Shown here: positions 18,449-27,653 of the stretch, one piece after another
How the letters are laid out: every line of letters starts with the position of its first letter
Numbering within the stretch: the first letter of the stretch is position 1
Assembly: GCF_003594875.1 (NCBI RefSeq)
Contig: NZ_QZEY01000002.1
Location: 862,319-926,318, forward strand
Direction: 5' to 3'
Source: Bailinhaonella thermotolerans
GTDB taxonomy: Bacteria; Actinomycetota; Actinomycetes; Streptosporangiales; Streptosporangiaceae
DNA length: 64,000 nucleotides
Translations under genes and position numbers: made by a program
The notes under the pieces: model-generated
Databases searched by the model: none
What the model was told of the DNA's origin: nothing
What the model saw: only the letters and a program-made list of their open reading frames with translations

Positions 18449-19360
18449 GTGAAGGTCGTCGTCGCCGGAGGCAGCGGGGCGCTGGGGAGGCGGATCGTCC
18501 GCGATCTGCTCTCCCGGGGGGATGACGTCGTGGTGCTCACCCGGAGCCCGCGGAGCGGGTCGCCCGGGCGGCAGGTCGTGTGGGACGGCGTCAACGTCGG
18601 CGAATGGGCCGCCGAGCTGGACGGGGCGGCGGTGGTCAACCTCGCGGGGGAGATCGTCGACCGGCGGCCGACGCCGGCGAACATCGCCCTGCTGCGACGG
18701 TCGCGCGTCGAGCCCACGCGCGCGCTCGCCGGAGCGGCCGCCCGCGTGGAGAACGCGCCGCCCGTGTGGGTGCAGATGAGCACGCTGGCGATCTACGGGG
18801 ACGGCGGCGAGGAGGTCATCGCCGAAGGACACCCCGTCGCGGACGGGCCGCCGCAGATGGCGGGCGTGGCGCGGCCGTGGGAGGAGGCGGCGGCGGGCGC
18901 CCGCGCCGGCCGGCAGGTGGTGCTGCGGACGGCGGTGGTGTTCGACCCCGGCACGCCCGCGCTGAACCGGCTGGTCTCCCTGACCCGGTGGGGCCTCGGC
19001 GGGCGGGTGGGCTCGGGCCGCCAGTGGGTGAGCTGGCTGCACATCGACGACCTGCTGGCGATCGTCCGGCTGGCGCTGGACGACCCCGCGCTGTCCGGCG
19101 TCGTCCACGCGACCAGTCCCCGCCCGGTGCGCAACGCCGAGCTGATGGCCACCCTGCGCCAGGTCCTGCGCCGTCCCCCGGCCCCGCCCACGCCCGCCCC
19201 GCTCGTCCGCGCGGGAAGCGTCCTGCTCAGGACCGACCCCGCCCTGGGCCTGACCGGCCGCCGCTGCGTCCCCCGGCGACTCCTCGAAGCCGGCTTCGCC
19301 TTCAAGTACCCCGACCTCCCCCAAGCCCTGCGAGCCTCCCTCCCCCCACCCCACCGCTAA
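18449..19360 (+). CDS. TIGR01777-type NAD-dependent epimerase/dehydratase
   Basis: This 303-residue extended SDR protein begins with the Rossmann motif VVVAGGSGALGRRIV. It contains VVNLAGEIVDRR and RVEPTRALAGA, then VWVQMSTLAIYGDGG at the active-site region and WVSWLHIDDLLAI, typical of the TIGR01777/DUF1731 group (SulA-like, YfcH). The catalytic function of this group is not established. The GTG start has AGGAGAG 12 bases upstream. Its TAA stop lies inside the first unit of a 16-bp tandem repeat, so repeat changes could alter its C-terminus. Confidence 0.87.
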   Translation: MKVVVAGGSGALGRRIVRDLLSRGDDVVVLTRSPRSGSPGRQVVWDGVNVGEWAAELDGAAVVNLAGEIVDRRPTPANIALLRRSRVEPTRALAGAAARVENAPPVWVQMSTLAIYGDGGEEVIAEGHPVADGPPQMAGVARPWEEAAAGARAGRQVVLRTAVVFDPGTPALNRLVSLTRWGLGGRVGSGRQWVSWLHIDDLLAIVRLALDDPALSGVVHATSPRPVRNAELMATLRQVLRRPPAPPTPAPLVRAGSVLLRTDPALGLTGRRCVPRRLLEAGFAFKYPDLPQALRASLPPPHR

Positions 19361-19414
19361 CCCGCCCCACCGCTAACCCGCCCCACCGCTAACCCACCCC
19401 ACCGCTAACCCACC
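19351..19414. repeat. 16-bp tandem repeat spanning a stop codon, four copies
   Basis: Four head-to-tail copies of a 16-bp unit (CCACCGCTAACCCGCC, the last two with A for G) start inside the last codons of the epimerase gene. Each contains TAA. As the period is not a multiple of three, the copies supply stops in all three plus-strand frames. Confidence 0.92.
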
Positions 19415-19489
19415 CGACCGCCCCACCCCGGCGACGGCTCCACCGGCGCCATGACCGGTCCGCGCGGCCCCTCCGCGAGCGGCCGATCG

Positions 19490-20128
19490 TCACGCGCCGG
19501 CGGAGCGGGACCGGAGGGCCCGTTCTATGAGGTGGCGGAGGGTGGCGGGGGGTTGGACGCCGCCGGTCGGGGGGGCGTCGCCGATGACGAGGGTGGGCAC
19601 TCCCTGGACGCCGAGGGCGCGGGCGCGGGACTCGTCGGCGCGTACGGCGTCGCCGTACGCCTCGCCGGCGAGCATGGCGCGGGCGTCCGCGGCGGGGAGG
19701 CCGGCCTCGGCGGCGAGGGCGGTGAGGACGCCGTGGTCGGCGATGTCGAGGCCTTCGGAGTGGTAGGCGCGGTAGAGGACCTCCAGGGTCTCGTCCGCGC
19801 GGCCGGCGTCCGCGCCGAGCTTGATCAGGCGGTGGGCGTCGAAGGTGTTCACCGGGCGCGACTTGCGCAGGTCGATCTCCAGGCCCTCGGCGGCGCCGGT
19901 CTCGTGGATGAGCGCGACGCGGGCCGGGGCGGCGGCGCCGCGCCACCGCACCATCGCCTCGGCGGCCGTCGGGCCGGGGGTCCGGTCCGAGTCCGGGGCC
20001 AGCTCCAGGGAGCGCCACACCACCTCGACCCGCTCCCGGCCGGGCAGCTCCGCCAGGGCCGTCTCCAGCCGGCGCTTGCCGATATAGCACCAGGGGCACA
20101 TCACGTCGATGTACGCCTCGATTCGCAT
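19490..20128 (-). CDS. DsbA-family (FrnE-like) oxidoreductase
   Basis: This 212-residue thioredoxin-fold protein has the active-site motif CPWC at residues 11-14 (DVMCPWCYIGKRRLE), an inserted helical domain, and the cis-Pro loop GVQGVPTLVIG near the end. This matches the FrnE/2-hydroxychromene-2-carboxylate isomerase branch of the DsbA family. There is no signal peptide, so it acts in the cytoplasm, probably as a dithiol-disulfide oxidoreductase. The ATG at 20128 follows a perfect AGGAGG. It is divergent from the glycerophosphodiesterase gene. Confidence 0.92.
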   Translation of the reverse strand: MRIEAYIDVMCPWCYIGKRRLETALAELPGRERVEVVWRSLELAPDSDRTPGPTAAEAMVRWRGAAAPARVALIHETGAAEGLEIDLRKSRPVNTFDAHRLIKLGADAGRADETLEVLYRAYHSEGLDIADHGVLTALAAEAGLPAADARAMLAGEAYGDAVRADESRARALGVQGVPTLVIGDAPPTGGVQPPATLRHLIERALRSRSAGA

Positions 20129-20385
20129 GATTCCTCCTCGTCCGGGGGCGTGCATCACGAAGTGTGCAACCTCAACCGCGCTTGACCTCAAACCGGCGGG
20201 CGCGGCGGGGCGACCGGGGCAGGTCAGCGGGTTTTCCGGGGCGGGGCAAACCGGACTCGGAGTTGCGAAGATCAACTTGGATCGGAAATCATCTGGACTA
20301 CACGCCGGAGCGGCCGGACGGTCAACCCGGCGTCATCGGGCGCCTCAAGGGTTGGAGGCGACGTCTCCTACCCCGAGAGGTGAGA

Positions 20386-21405
20386 ATGTTCGGACGAGCC
20401 GGAGCCGCGATGGCCGCCGCCCTCGTGGCCGCGTCGCTGATCTCCCCCGCCGCCGAGGCCTCCGCCCGTTCCGGGGCCGCCGCCAAGCGCCAGCCGGTGG
20501 CCAACGTCGCGCACCGCGGCGCGAGCGCGTACGCCCCGGAGAACACGATCCCCGCGTTCCGCCTGGCCAAGGACATGGGCGCGGACCTCTACGAGCTGGA
20601 CGTGCAGGAGACCAGGGACCACGCCCTCGTCCTGATGCACGACACCACCCTGGCCAGGACCACCGACGCCGAGGAGGTCTTCCCCGACCGGGCGCCGTGG
20701 CGGGTGAAGGACTTCACCCTCGCCGAGATCCGCAGGCTGGACGCCGGCTCGTGGTTCGGCCCCGAGTACGCGGGCGTGCCCGTGCCCACCCTCGGCGAGG
20801 CGCTGCGGGCGATGCGCGGGAGCGGCCTCGGCCTGCTCCTGGAGATCAAGGCGCCGCACCTCTACCCGGGCATCGAGCGCCGCGTCGCCGCCGAGCTGAG
20901 GCGCCACCCTTCGGTGACCCGCCCCGACCCGCGGGGCCGCCGCCTCATCGTGCAGTCCTTCGACTGGGCGTCCATGGAGCGGTTCCACCGCGAGATCCCG
21001 CGGGTCCCGATCGGTCTCCTGGGCTCCCCGCCGGCCGGCGACCTGCCCCGGCTGGCCGCCTTCGCCGACCAGATCAACCCGCGTCACACGGAGCTGACCG
21101 GGGAGTACGTCCGCCAGGTCCACGCCTACGGCATGGAGGTGTTCACCTGGACGGTGGACGACCCCGCCGCGATGCGCCGCGCCCTCGCCCACCGCGTCGA
21201 CGGCGTGATCACCAACAAGCCCGACGTCCTGGGCGACGTCCTCGGCGAGCGGGCCGCCGCCGGGTCCTCCCGGACCGCCCCCCACTCCGTCCCGGCCCCC
21301 GTCCCGCCCACGCGGCCCGTCCCCGCGCCCGAGCCCGAGCGCATCCCCCAGCGCGAGCCCGCCGGCGACCCCGGGGACACCGCCGACCTCATCTACGTCC
21401 GCTGA
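20386..21405 (+). CDS. Secreted glycerophosphodiester phosphodiesterase
   Basis: The 339-residue product begins with a signal peptide (RAGAAMAAALVAASLISPAAEA), then the GDPD domain with HRGASAYAPENT, the metal-binding ELDVQETRDHALVLMHD and VFTWTVDDP near the end. GDPDs hydrolyse deacylated phospholipid head groups, or teichoic acid units, to glycerol-3-phosphate. A Pro-rich tail of about 45 residues follows the domain and may span the wall. The start at 20386 follows GAGAGGTGAGA; an in-frame GTG two codons earlier is an alternative. Confidence 0.92.
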   Translation: MFGRAGAAMAAALVAASLISPAAEASARSGAAAKRQPVANVAHRGASAYAPENTIPAFRLAKDMGADLYELDVQETRDHALVLMHDTTLARTTDAEEVFPDRAPWRVKDFTLAEIRRLDAGSWFGPEYAGVPVPTLGEALRAMRGSGLGLLLEIKAPHLYPGIERRVAAELRRHPSVTRPDPRGRRLIVQSFDWASMERFHREIPRVPIGLLGSPPAGDLPRLAAFADQINPRHTELTGEYVRQVHAYGMEVFTWTVDDPAAMRRALAHRVDGVITNKPDVLGDVLGERAAAGSSRTAPHSVPAPVPPTRPVPAPEPERIPQREPAGDPGDTADLIYVR

Positions 21406-21453
21406 CCGCCGGCGTACGGCGGGCGCGGGCCGCCGGCCCGGGAGAGGAACGCC

Positions 21454-21927
21454 ATGGCGACCCTGATCGACGCCCTCACCACGGACTTCGAGACCCGCTG
21501 GGGCTTCAGGGTCGCCGGCCTCTCCGGCGGATGGTTCACGGACACCGAGTGCGACGGTGAGGCCGCGCCGGGTTCCTCCGTCGAAGCGGACCGGGACGGC
21601 CTGACGTTCCACGTGCGGTCGGCGCCCGGCGCCCCGGTCCACGTGCGGATCGAGCGGTGGGACGCCGAGCCCGGACCTGAGCACGGTGACGGCTGGAAGC
21701 CGCTGTGGCGCGGCCGGATGAGCCTGCCCACGGGCCGGCTCGGCGCGGGCGACGACGACCTCACGGACGGCGGCGAGGCACTCGGCACGTGGCTGGCCTT
21801 CGAGCCGCTGGACGGGCCGTGGAACGTGGAGGCGCTCGGCAAGCGCCTCACCGCCGTGGCCGACGAGCCCGGCTTCCCCGTGCAGATCCTCGCCGTGAGC
21901 CTCTACAAGGTCCGGATCTGGCCCTGA
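21454..21927 (+). CDS. Conserved-looking hypothetical protein
   Basis: I do not recognise this 157-residue protein. It is acidic, has no signal peptide, membrane segment or cysteine cluster, and starts MATLIDALTTDFETRWGF after GGGAGAGG. Codon use is typical of the genome and an ideal start site is present, so it is very likely a real gene. It ends VSLYKVRIWP. Its last 25 bases overlap the 3' end of a convergent membrane-protein gene. Confidence 0.7.
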   Translation: MATLIDALTTDFETRWGFRVAGLSGGWFTDTECDGEAAPGSSVEADRDGLTFHVRSAPGAPVHVRIERWDAEPGPEHGDGWKPLWRGRMSLPTGRLGAGDDDLTDGGEALGTWLAFEPLDGPWNVEALGKRLTAVADEPGFPVQILAVSLYKVRIWP

Positions 21928-23378
21928 TCCCGGGGCCGGGCGCCCCGGCGGGCGAAGAGCAGGGCCGCCGCCACGCAGGCCAGGGGCGGGACCGGCAGGA
22001 CGTACCGGTGGTCGAAGTCCAGGACCGCCACCGGCGCCACGAGGAGCGCGACCGCCGTGGCCCAGGGCAGCAGGGCCCCGCGCCGCCGTACGGCGAGCAG
22101 GCCCAGCAGCAGGATCGCCGCCAGGAACGGCCCGCGCAGGTAGGCGGGGTACTGGTAGGCGCGCAGGAGGCCGGCGTACGGCTCGGCCGCCCGGTACCCC
22201 TCCGGCGTGCCCGGGGCGTACGCCCGCAGCGCCCGCCAGGCCCCCGCGTCCGCCGGGCGCTGCGCGATCACCCCCTCGTGGAACCCGAACGCCGGGGTCA
22301 CCCGCTCGGGATGCCGCGCCGGGGTCCAGTGGAACGCCAGCGACACGTCCCGCGCGACCGCCGCCGCGTAGTCGTACGGCTGCGCGAGGATCGCCCGGAC
22401 CGCGAACGCGCGCGCCCGGTCCTCGTTCGCCCCGGGCCCGCCGGGCAGCCGGTTGAGCGGCGAGGCGGGGTCCCAGACGTACTCGGAGGCGGCGTCGAGC
22501 ACGGTCCCGTTGGGGCAGAGCGCGGCCAGGTCCGCGGGCGGCCGGATCACGGCGCAGTCGGCGAAGGTCATCGTGCGCGCCCACAGGGCGACCCCGTCGC
22601 CGCCCGCCAGCCGGAACGTCCCGTGCGCCGCGCGGTACCACCCGGCGTACGCCGCCAGCGGGACCAGCCCGGCGAGCGCGGCGGCGACGAGAGCGCGGGG
22701 GCTCCGCCGCGCCGCCAGATAGGCCAGGAACAGCAGGAGCAGCGGCAGCCCGATCGTCCGGGTGAGCGCGGCGGCGGCCAGGAGCGGCCCGGCCGCCAGC
22801 CCGGCGCGCCCGGACGGGCGCGGGGACCACATGAGCGCCACGACGGCCGCCACCACCAGGAAGATGAACAGCGTGTCCGAGAGCAGCGCGTTCTCCAGTT
22901 GCAGCATCTGCGCGTCGAACAGCACGGGCACCGTCGCGAGCGACGCGCCCCACCAGGGCAGGCCCCGGCGGCGCAGGATCGCGTAGACCAGCACGCCGGT
23001 GGCGAGCCCGAGCGCGTGCTGCGCCCCGGCCACGACCTCCACGCTCCCGAAGGGCCGCAGCGCCCGGAGGAAGAACGCGTACCCGCTCGGCTGGAACCCC
23101 CACATCGGCTCCAGGTCCAGCGCGGTCCGCAGGTAGGCGAAGGTGTCGCCGTAATAGATCCGGGCCGGCCGGAACCCGAGCATGGTCAGCGCCCGCAGCG
23201 CGGCGGCGACGGCGAGCACGGCCGCGAACGGCCCGTGCCCGCCCAGGGACCCGGCGAGGGTACGGCGGGCGGCCACCGGCGCGGCCACCGTGAGGCGGGG
23301 CAGGTCGTCGATCAGTGACATGCCCCGAGGCTCGCGGCGCTCCGCGACGGCCTCTCGACGGGAATGTCCGGAAATCAT
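21903..23378 (-). CDS. GT-C-like polytopic membrane protein (putative glycosyltransferase)
   Basis: This 491-residue protein has about ten to twelve hydrophobic helices and, early on, GFRPARIYYGDTFAYLRTALDLEP, an acidic first-loop pattern like that of GT-C glycosyltransferases such as ArnT/PMT. A large soluble loop with several Trp and Asp residues lies at about residues 250-370. Polyprenyl-phosphate-sugar donors are typical of the fold, but the acceptor is unknown. The ATG at 23378 overlaps the stop of the upstream gene (ATGA), so the two membrane proteins form a coupled pair. An internal ATG at 23321 is an alternative. Confidence 0.78.
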   Translation of the reverse strand: MISGHSRREAVAERREPRGMSLIDDLPRLTVAAPVAARRTLAGSLGGHGPFAAVLAVAAALRALTMLGFRPARIYYGDTFAYLRTALDLEPMWGFQPSGYAFFLRALRPFGSVEVVAGAQHALGLATGVLVYAILRRRGLPWWGASLATVPVLFDAQMLQLENALLSDTLFIFLVVAAVVALMWSPRPSGRAGLAAGPLLAAAALTRTIGLPLLLLFLAYLAARRSPRALVAAALAGLVPLAAYAGWYRAAHGTFRLAGGDGVALWARTMTFADCAVIRPPADLAALCPNGTVLDAASEYVWDPASPLNRLPGGPGANEDRARAFAVRAILAQPYDYAAAVARDVSLAFHWTPARHPERVTPAFGFHEGVIAQRPADAGAWRALRAYAPGTPEGYRAAEPYAGLLRAYQYPAYLRGPFLAAILLLGLLAVRRRGALLPWATAVALLVAPVAVLDFDHRYVLPVPPLACVAAALLFARRGARPRDQGQIRTL

Positions 23379-25279
23379 GACAGTGCGGAAGGCCCGGAAC
23401 CGCAGACCGGCGCCCGCCAGACGACGATCCCCCACTGCCGCCCCTGGTCCCGGCCGCCCGCGACGCGCCAGCCGGGCGGCGCGGCGGGCCAGGTGGCCCC
23501 GGCCGGGGCGGCGCCCGGCCAGGGGACGACGACGGCGCAGGCGCCCGGCGGCGGCGCGGCGGTCCGCGGGTCGAACCGCCGGACGCGGGTCCAGGACACC
23601 TGCTGGATCAGCCGGATCCGGGTCGCCCAGAACACCCCGGTGGAGACGGCGACGCCGCCGCGTTCGGGCAGGCCGCGCAGGATGGGCGTCTCCGCCCACC
23701 CCTTCTGCCTGGTCAGCGTGACCGCCGCGGCCCCGTTCACGGCCAGCACCGCCAGGGCGACGGCGGCGGCCCCGAGGCGCGGCGCGAGCCCGGCCGGGAC
23801 CCGCAGGCCCGCCCGGGCCCCCGCCTCCGGCCCCCGGCGCGACGGGGAACCCGGCCGGGGACGCGCCGGGGAGCCCCGCCGGGAGCCCCCCAGCAGGAGC
23901 CGCGCGCACGTGAGGACGGTCAGGACCGCGAACGCGCGCGCCGACGCCCCCGGCATGTCCAGCGCGCTCCAGTCGCCGGTCAGGAACGAGGTCTCCGGGA
24001 AGTCGAACGCGATGAACTGGTGGTCCCGCAGCCGGTCCCCCGCGTGCCAGGCCGCCGCGCCGCCCGCCGCCGCCAGCACTCCCCCGGCCCCGGCGGTGAT
24101 CGCGACGGCCGTACGGCGCGGCGCCCGGACGAGCGCGGCGGCCCCGGCCGCCGCGAGCGCCACCGCCGCGAAGGCGGTGTACCGCCCGTAGGCGAAGTTC
24201 CCCACGCGGTGCTCGTCGGGCAGCGCGGCGGACGAGGCGTACGCCACGCCCGCGGTGACGAGCAGCAGGGCCGCCGCGCAGATCCGCAGGGCGCGCGGGG
24301 AGCCGCGCCGGACCGCCACGGCGACGGCCGCCACCATCCCCGCGCCCGCCAGCCCCCACGTGCTGACGACCAGGTACCAGAGCTGCCCGGCCGCCCCGCC
24401 CAGCGCCCACGCCTGCCCCGCGAGGCCGGTCAGCCGGGTCACCAGCAGCCGGCCGAGGTCCAGCGACCCGGACGGGTACAGCGCCGCGAGGACGACCGCG
24501 TTGAGGACCTTGGCCGCCGCCCCGCCCGCGACCGCCGCGCCCAGCGCCGCGAGCGCGGCCCTTCGCGGCGCCCACCGGCGGGCGAGCACGGCCAGCAGCA
24601 CCACGACGTGCACGGCCAGCAGGACCAGCCCCCGCGCGTGCGCCGCCGCGGCGTACGCGGCCAGCAGGGACGAGCCCGCCCCCGCCCCCGCCCCCGCGCC
24701 GCCGAGCGGCCCGTGAGCGCCGGGGCGGGCGCCTGCCGTACGGCGGGCGGGCCCGGCCAGGAAGGCGTGCAGCGAGAGCAGCCAGCCCAGGGCCACCACC
24801 GGGAACACCGCGTCCACCAGCGCGTACTGCGAGAAGTAGAGCGCGGCGGGGAAGGTGGCGACCGCGCACGCCAGCACGCACGCGCGCGCGGGATCGAGGC
24901 GCAGCACCCGCAGCGCGCGGTAGGCGAGGGGGAAGGCCGCCGACCCCACGACGGCGTTGGTGATCAGCGTGAGCTGGTAGGCGGCCTCCGGGTCCTTGGT
25001 GATCCAGAACGCCGGGACCAGCAGCAGGGGGTACCCGCCCTGGTAGAAGGTGGTGCCGGAGAGGTCGGCCCCCACGCCCCCGGCCAGCAGCCGCGCCGCC
25101 GCCAGGTACCCGGCCTCGTCCGGGTACGCCGCGGGGGACGCCTGCCCCCAGACCAGCCAGAGCCGCAGGGCCAGGTGCGCCAGCCAGCCCGCCGCGAGGA
25201 AACGGCCGGCGTCACCCCGCCCCGCCCGCCGGGGCGTCGCGGGCGCCCGGGTCCCCGGTGACACGTCGGTATAGGTCAT
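23375..25279 (-). CDS. GT-C-like polytopic membrane protein (putative glycosyltransferase)
   Basis: The 634-residue product is predicted to cross the membrane about twelve times. The first extracellular loop carries YPDEAGYLAAARLLAGG, the acidic motif expected for a GT39/GT-C glycosyltransferase, and TTFYQGGYPLLLVP follows. The C-terminal ~150 residues form a soluble extracellular part. It is the first gene of a two-gene operon with the related membrane protein downstream (ATGA overlap). The pair may glycosylate a surface protein or lipid. It is divergent from a sensor kinase gene, and the 101-bp gap carries a short motif shared with other promoters of this region. Confidence 0.8.
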   Translation of the reverse strand: MTYTDVSPGTRAPATPRRAGRGDAGRFLAAGWLAHLALRLWLVWGQASPAAYPDEAGYLAAARLLAGGVGADLSGTTFYQGGYPLLLVPAFWITKDPEAAYQLTLITNAVVGSAAFPLAYRALRVLRLDPARACVLACAVATFPAALYFSQYALVDAVFPVVALGWLLSLHAFLAGPARRTAGARPGAHGPLGGAGAGAGAGSSLLAAYAAAAHARGLVLLAVHVVVLLAVLARRWAPRRAALAALGAAVAGGAAAKVLNAVVLAALYPSGSLDLGRLLVTRLTGLAGQAWALGGAAGQLWYLVVSTWGLAGAGMVAAVAVAVRRGSPRALRICAAALLLVTAGVAYASSAALPDEHRVGNFAYGRYTAFAAVALAAAGAAALVRAPRRTAVAITAGAGGVLAAAGGAAAWHAGDRLRDHQFIAFDFPETSFLTGDWSALDMPGASARAFAVLTVLTCARLLLGGSRRGSPARPRPGSPSRRGPEAGARAGLRVPAGLAPRLGAAAVALAVLAVNGAAAVTLTRQKGWAETPILRGLPERGGVAVSTGVFWATRIRLIQQVSWTRVRRFDPRTAAPPPGACAVVVPWPGAAPAGATWPAAPPGWRVAGGRDQGRQWGIVVWRAPVCGSGPSALS

Positions 25280-25380
25280 GATCCGCAGGCTCGCGGTGGA
25301 TCTTCACCGTCTCTCTCGCTCGATGTCCGGAAACCGCAACAAATGCGCGTGCGCCGAGACGCCTCGTACAGAATGTCCAG

Positions 25381-27054
25381 GTGCGTCGCATTCCTGCTCT
25401 CTCGTTCCGCCGCCCACAGGCCGAGGACGCCGCGGGGCGCGCGGACACGGCAGGCGGCGCGAACGGGGTGGACCGGGCCGGCGGGACGGACACGACGGCC
25501 CGGACGAACGCGATGGACGGGATGAACACGAAAGACGGGGCGGACCCAACGAACGGGACAAACGGGACGGGCAGAGCGCGGGCGGGCGGGGCACGGGCGG
25601 GCGGGTGGAAAGGTCTCCGCGGGCGGGCGGGGCTGCGGTGGCGGCTGGCCGGCGGCTTCGCGGCGGTGACCCTGCTGTCGGCCGTCGCGGCGTCGGCGGT
25701 CGCGTACCACCTCAACCGCGAGGCCATCCTGCGGCGCACCACCGACGGGGTGGTCGCGGAGTTCCAGGGCACGCTGGGCCGCCTCGTCCCGAACTACCCC
25801 TCGGGAGCCCCCGAGACCTACCGCTTCGGCCCGGAGAACGCGACGGACCTGTCCCGGATGATCCGCGACGAACTGCGGAAGCCGGGCCGGGCAGCGGTGG
25901 CGATCGAGCGGCCCCCCGGGCGGGTCCCGCCGGAGGAGGTCGCCTGGCTCGGCGTGCCGGTGCCCGCCGACTTCCTCAGGGAGGCGGACACCTACCTCGT
26001 GCACCGGCGGATCGAGCACCGCGGCACGCCGTACCTGCTGGTCGGGGCGCGCGCCTGGGACCTGTCGGGGCGGGGGCCGATCCTGGCGATCGTGGCGCAG
26101 GACCTGCGGCCCGAGGCGCGGACGCTGGAGTCGCTCGCGAGCAGCATCCTCGCGGTGGACGGGGTCGTCCTCGCGCTCGCGCTGGCGCTGGCCCTGCTCA
26201 CCGCGCGCGGGGTGCTCGTGCCCGTGCGCAGGCTGGCGAAGGCCGCCGACGCGCTCGGGGAGGGCGCGCTGGACACCCGCGTGGAGGTGCGCGGCGCCGA
26301 CGAGCTGGCCTCGCTCGCCACCACGTTCAACCGGACCGCCGAGCGCCTGGAGTCGAACATCGGCGAGCTGCGCGCGATGGAGGAGGCCTCGCGGCGGTTC
26401 GTGGCGGACGTGTCCCACGAGCTGCGCACCCCGCTCACCGCGATGACCGCCCTCACCGACGTGCTGCGGCGGGAGGACACCTCCGAGCCGGACCTGCGGC
26501 GCGCGGGGCTCATCGTCGCCGACGGCGTGGGCCGCCTGCGGACGCTCGTGGACCACCTGATCGAGATCAGCCGGTACGACGCGAACACGGCCACGCTCGT
26601 CCTGGACGACGTGATCCTGGCCGAGGCGCTCCGGGCCACGCTCTCGGTCCGGGCCTGGGAGGACGACGTTCTCCTGGAGGTCCCGGAGGACCTCATGGCC
26701 CGCCTGGACCCGCGCCGCTTCGACGTCATCGTGGCCAACCTGGTCGGCAACGCCCTCCGCCACGGCGCACCCCCCATCGTCGTCCGGGTACGGCCCGAGG
26801 CCCGCGGCGGACGCCCCGGGTTCACCCTCACCGTGCTCGACCACGGCCCCGGCATCCCCGACGACCTCCTCCCCCTGGTGTTCGACCGGTTCGTCAAACG
26901 CGACCCCGCCCGCGCCGAGACCGAGGGCAGCGGCCTGGGCCTGTCCCTCACCCGCGCCTACGCCGAACTCCACGGCGGCGACGTCACCGCCCGCAACGCG
27001 CCCCCCGCCGGGGCGATGTTCACGCTGTGGCTGCCGGTGGAGGGGGCCGCGTGA
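25381..27054 (+). CDS. Sensor histidine kinase, MtrB/AfsQ2-like (copy 1)
   Basis: This 557-residue kinase has a ~75-residue Gly/Asp/Thr-rich N-terminal tail, a first membrane helix (~85-105), an extracellular domain (~105-255), a second helix, and HAMP (PVRRLAKAADALGEGALDTRVEV). HisKA follows with FVADVSHELRTPLTAM, then HATPase with NLVGNALRHGA, DHGPGIPDD and GSGLGLSL. No regulator gene lies directly beside it; the nearest is 27654-28328. Its ATPase-domain DNA is nearly identical to that of the second kinase over 267 bp. The GTG start at 25381 follows AGAATGTCC, a sequence also found just before the regulator gene. A GerMN lipoprotein gene overlaps its stop (GTGA). Confidence 0.92.
   Translation: MRRIPALSFRRPQAEDAAGRADTAGGANGVDRAGGTDTTARTNAMDGMNTKDGADPTNGTNGTGRARAGGARAGGWKGLRGRAGLRWRLAGGFAAVTLLSAVAASAVAYHLNREAILRRTTDGVVAEFQGTLGRLVPNYPSGAPETYRFGPENATDLSRMIRDELRKPGRAAVAIERPPGRVPPEEVAWLGVPVPADFLREADTYLVHRRIEHRGTPYLLVGARAWDLSGRGPILAIVAQDLRPEARTLESLASSILAVDGVVLALALALALLTARGVLVPVRRLAKAADALGEGALDTRVEVRGADELASLATTFNRTAERLESNIGELRAMEEASRRFVADVSHELRTPLTAMTALTDVLRREDTSEPDLRRAGLIVADGVGRLRTLVDHLIEISRYDANTATLVLDDVILAEALRATLSVRAWEDDVLLEVPEDLMARLDPRRFDVIVANLVGNALRHGAPPIVVRVRPEARGGRPGFTLTVLDHGPGIPDDLLPLVFDRFVKRDPARAETEGSGLGLSLTRAYAELHGGDVTARNAPPAGAMFTLWLPVEGAA
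26673..26939 (+). repeat. Near-identical tract shared with 29734-30000 (copy 1)
   Basis: These 267 bp in the ATPase domain of the first kinase match 29734-30000 in the second, with a single difference (26889 G versus 29950 A). Identity includes third codon positions, while flanking DNA diverges clearly. This indicates recent gene conversion. Confidence 0.93.
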
Positions 27055-27593
27055 GCCCGCGCGGAGGCCGTACGCTCGCCGCCCTGGCCGCGTGCGCCGC
27101 GGTCCTGACCGCCCTCGCGGGCTGCGGCATCCGGCCGACGGGCACGGTGCGGGCGGACGAGGCGCCCCGGGCCAGGGGGCCTGTCGCGACCAACACCCTG
27201 TACTTCCTGCGGCACGGCGAGCTGGCGGAGACGACCCGCCGCGGCCTCCCCGGGCTCGGGATGCAGGAGCACGCCATCGCCCAGCTCCTCGTCGGCCCGA
27301 CGCAGGCCGAGCGCAGGTCCGGGATGACGACCGAGGTGCCGCCGCTGGGGCGGCACATGATGGTCCAGGCCGCGATGCGGATCGTGGTGCCGGCCGGGAC
27401 CCGGCTGACCCCCATGGCCCGGGCGCAGATCGTCTGCACCGCGTTCGCGCAGAAGGTGCCGCGCGTCGAGTTCGTGCACCCGGAGGAGGGCGCGGCCATC
27501 GGGGAGTACGGCCTGCCCGTGGGGAAGACGCGCGCCTACACCTGCGAGTCGCGCCGCGCGGTGCCCGTCAGGCTGAACCCCAAGGCGGGATGA
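27051..27593 (+). CDS. GerMN-domain lipoprotein (copy 1)
   Basis: This 180-residue lipoprotein has a signal peptide ending in LAGC (lipid-modified Cys25), then a single domain with LYFLRHGELAETTRRGLPG and QLLVGPTQAERRSG. The pattern is that of the GerMN (PF10646) domain also found in LpqB, the partner of the MtrAB system. The GTG overlaps the kinase stop codon, so kinase and lipoprotein are coupled. It is expected to sit on the outer face of the membrane and modulate the kinase. That role is inferred from LpqB, not seen here. Confidence 0.85.
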   Translation: MSPRGGRTLAALAACAAVLTALAGCGIRPTGTVRADEAPRARGPVATNTLYFLRHGELAETTRRGLPGLGMQEHAIAQLLVGPTQAERRSGMTTEVPPLGRHMMVQAAMRIVVPAGTRLTPMARAQIVCTAFAQKVPRVEFVHPEEGAAIGEYGLPVGKTRAYTCESRRAVPVRLNPKAG

Positions 27594-27606
27594 AATATCC
27601 GGGAAC

Positions 27607-27626
27607 AGTGACATTCGGTCATCACT
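27607..27626. promoter_or_regulatory. Inverted repeat upstream of the OmpR-type regulator
   Basis: AGTGACATTC and GGTCATCACT form an imperfect palindrome (AGTGA/TCACT ends, TGAC/GTCA core) 27 bases upstream of the regulator start. A symmetric site here could be its own operator, loosely resembling AfsQ1-type GTNAC sites. Function is inferred. Confidence 0.35.
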
Positions 27627-27653
27627 GATGGCCGATCGCCGAGAATGTCCCTT

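Noticed and set aside
19351..19414. Possible CRISPR array
   Set aside because: The units are contiguous 16-mers with no spacers, and no cas gene is near.
20368..23103. Long minus-strand frame opposite the glycerophosphodiesterase
   Set aside because: Arg/Pro/His-rich with no family motif; it is the complement of the genes with intact motifs on the other strand and frame.
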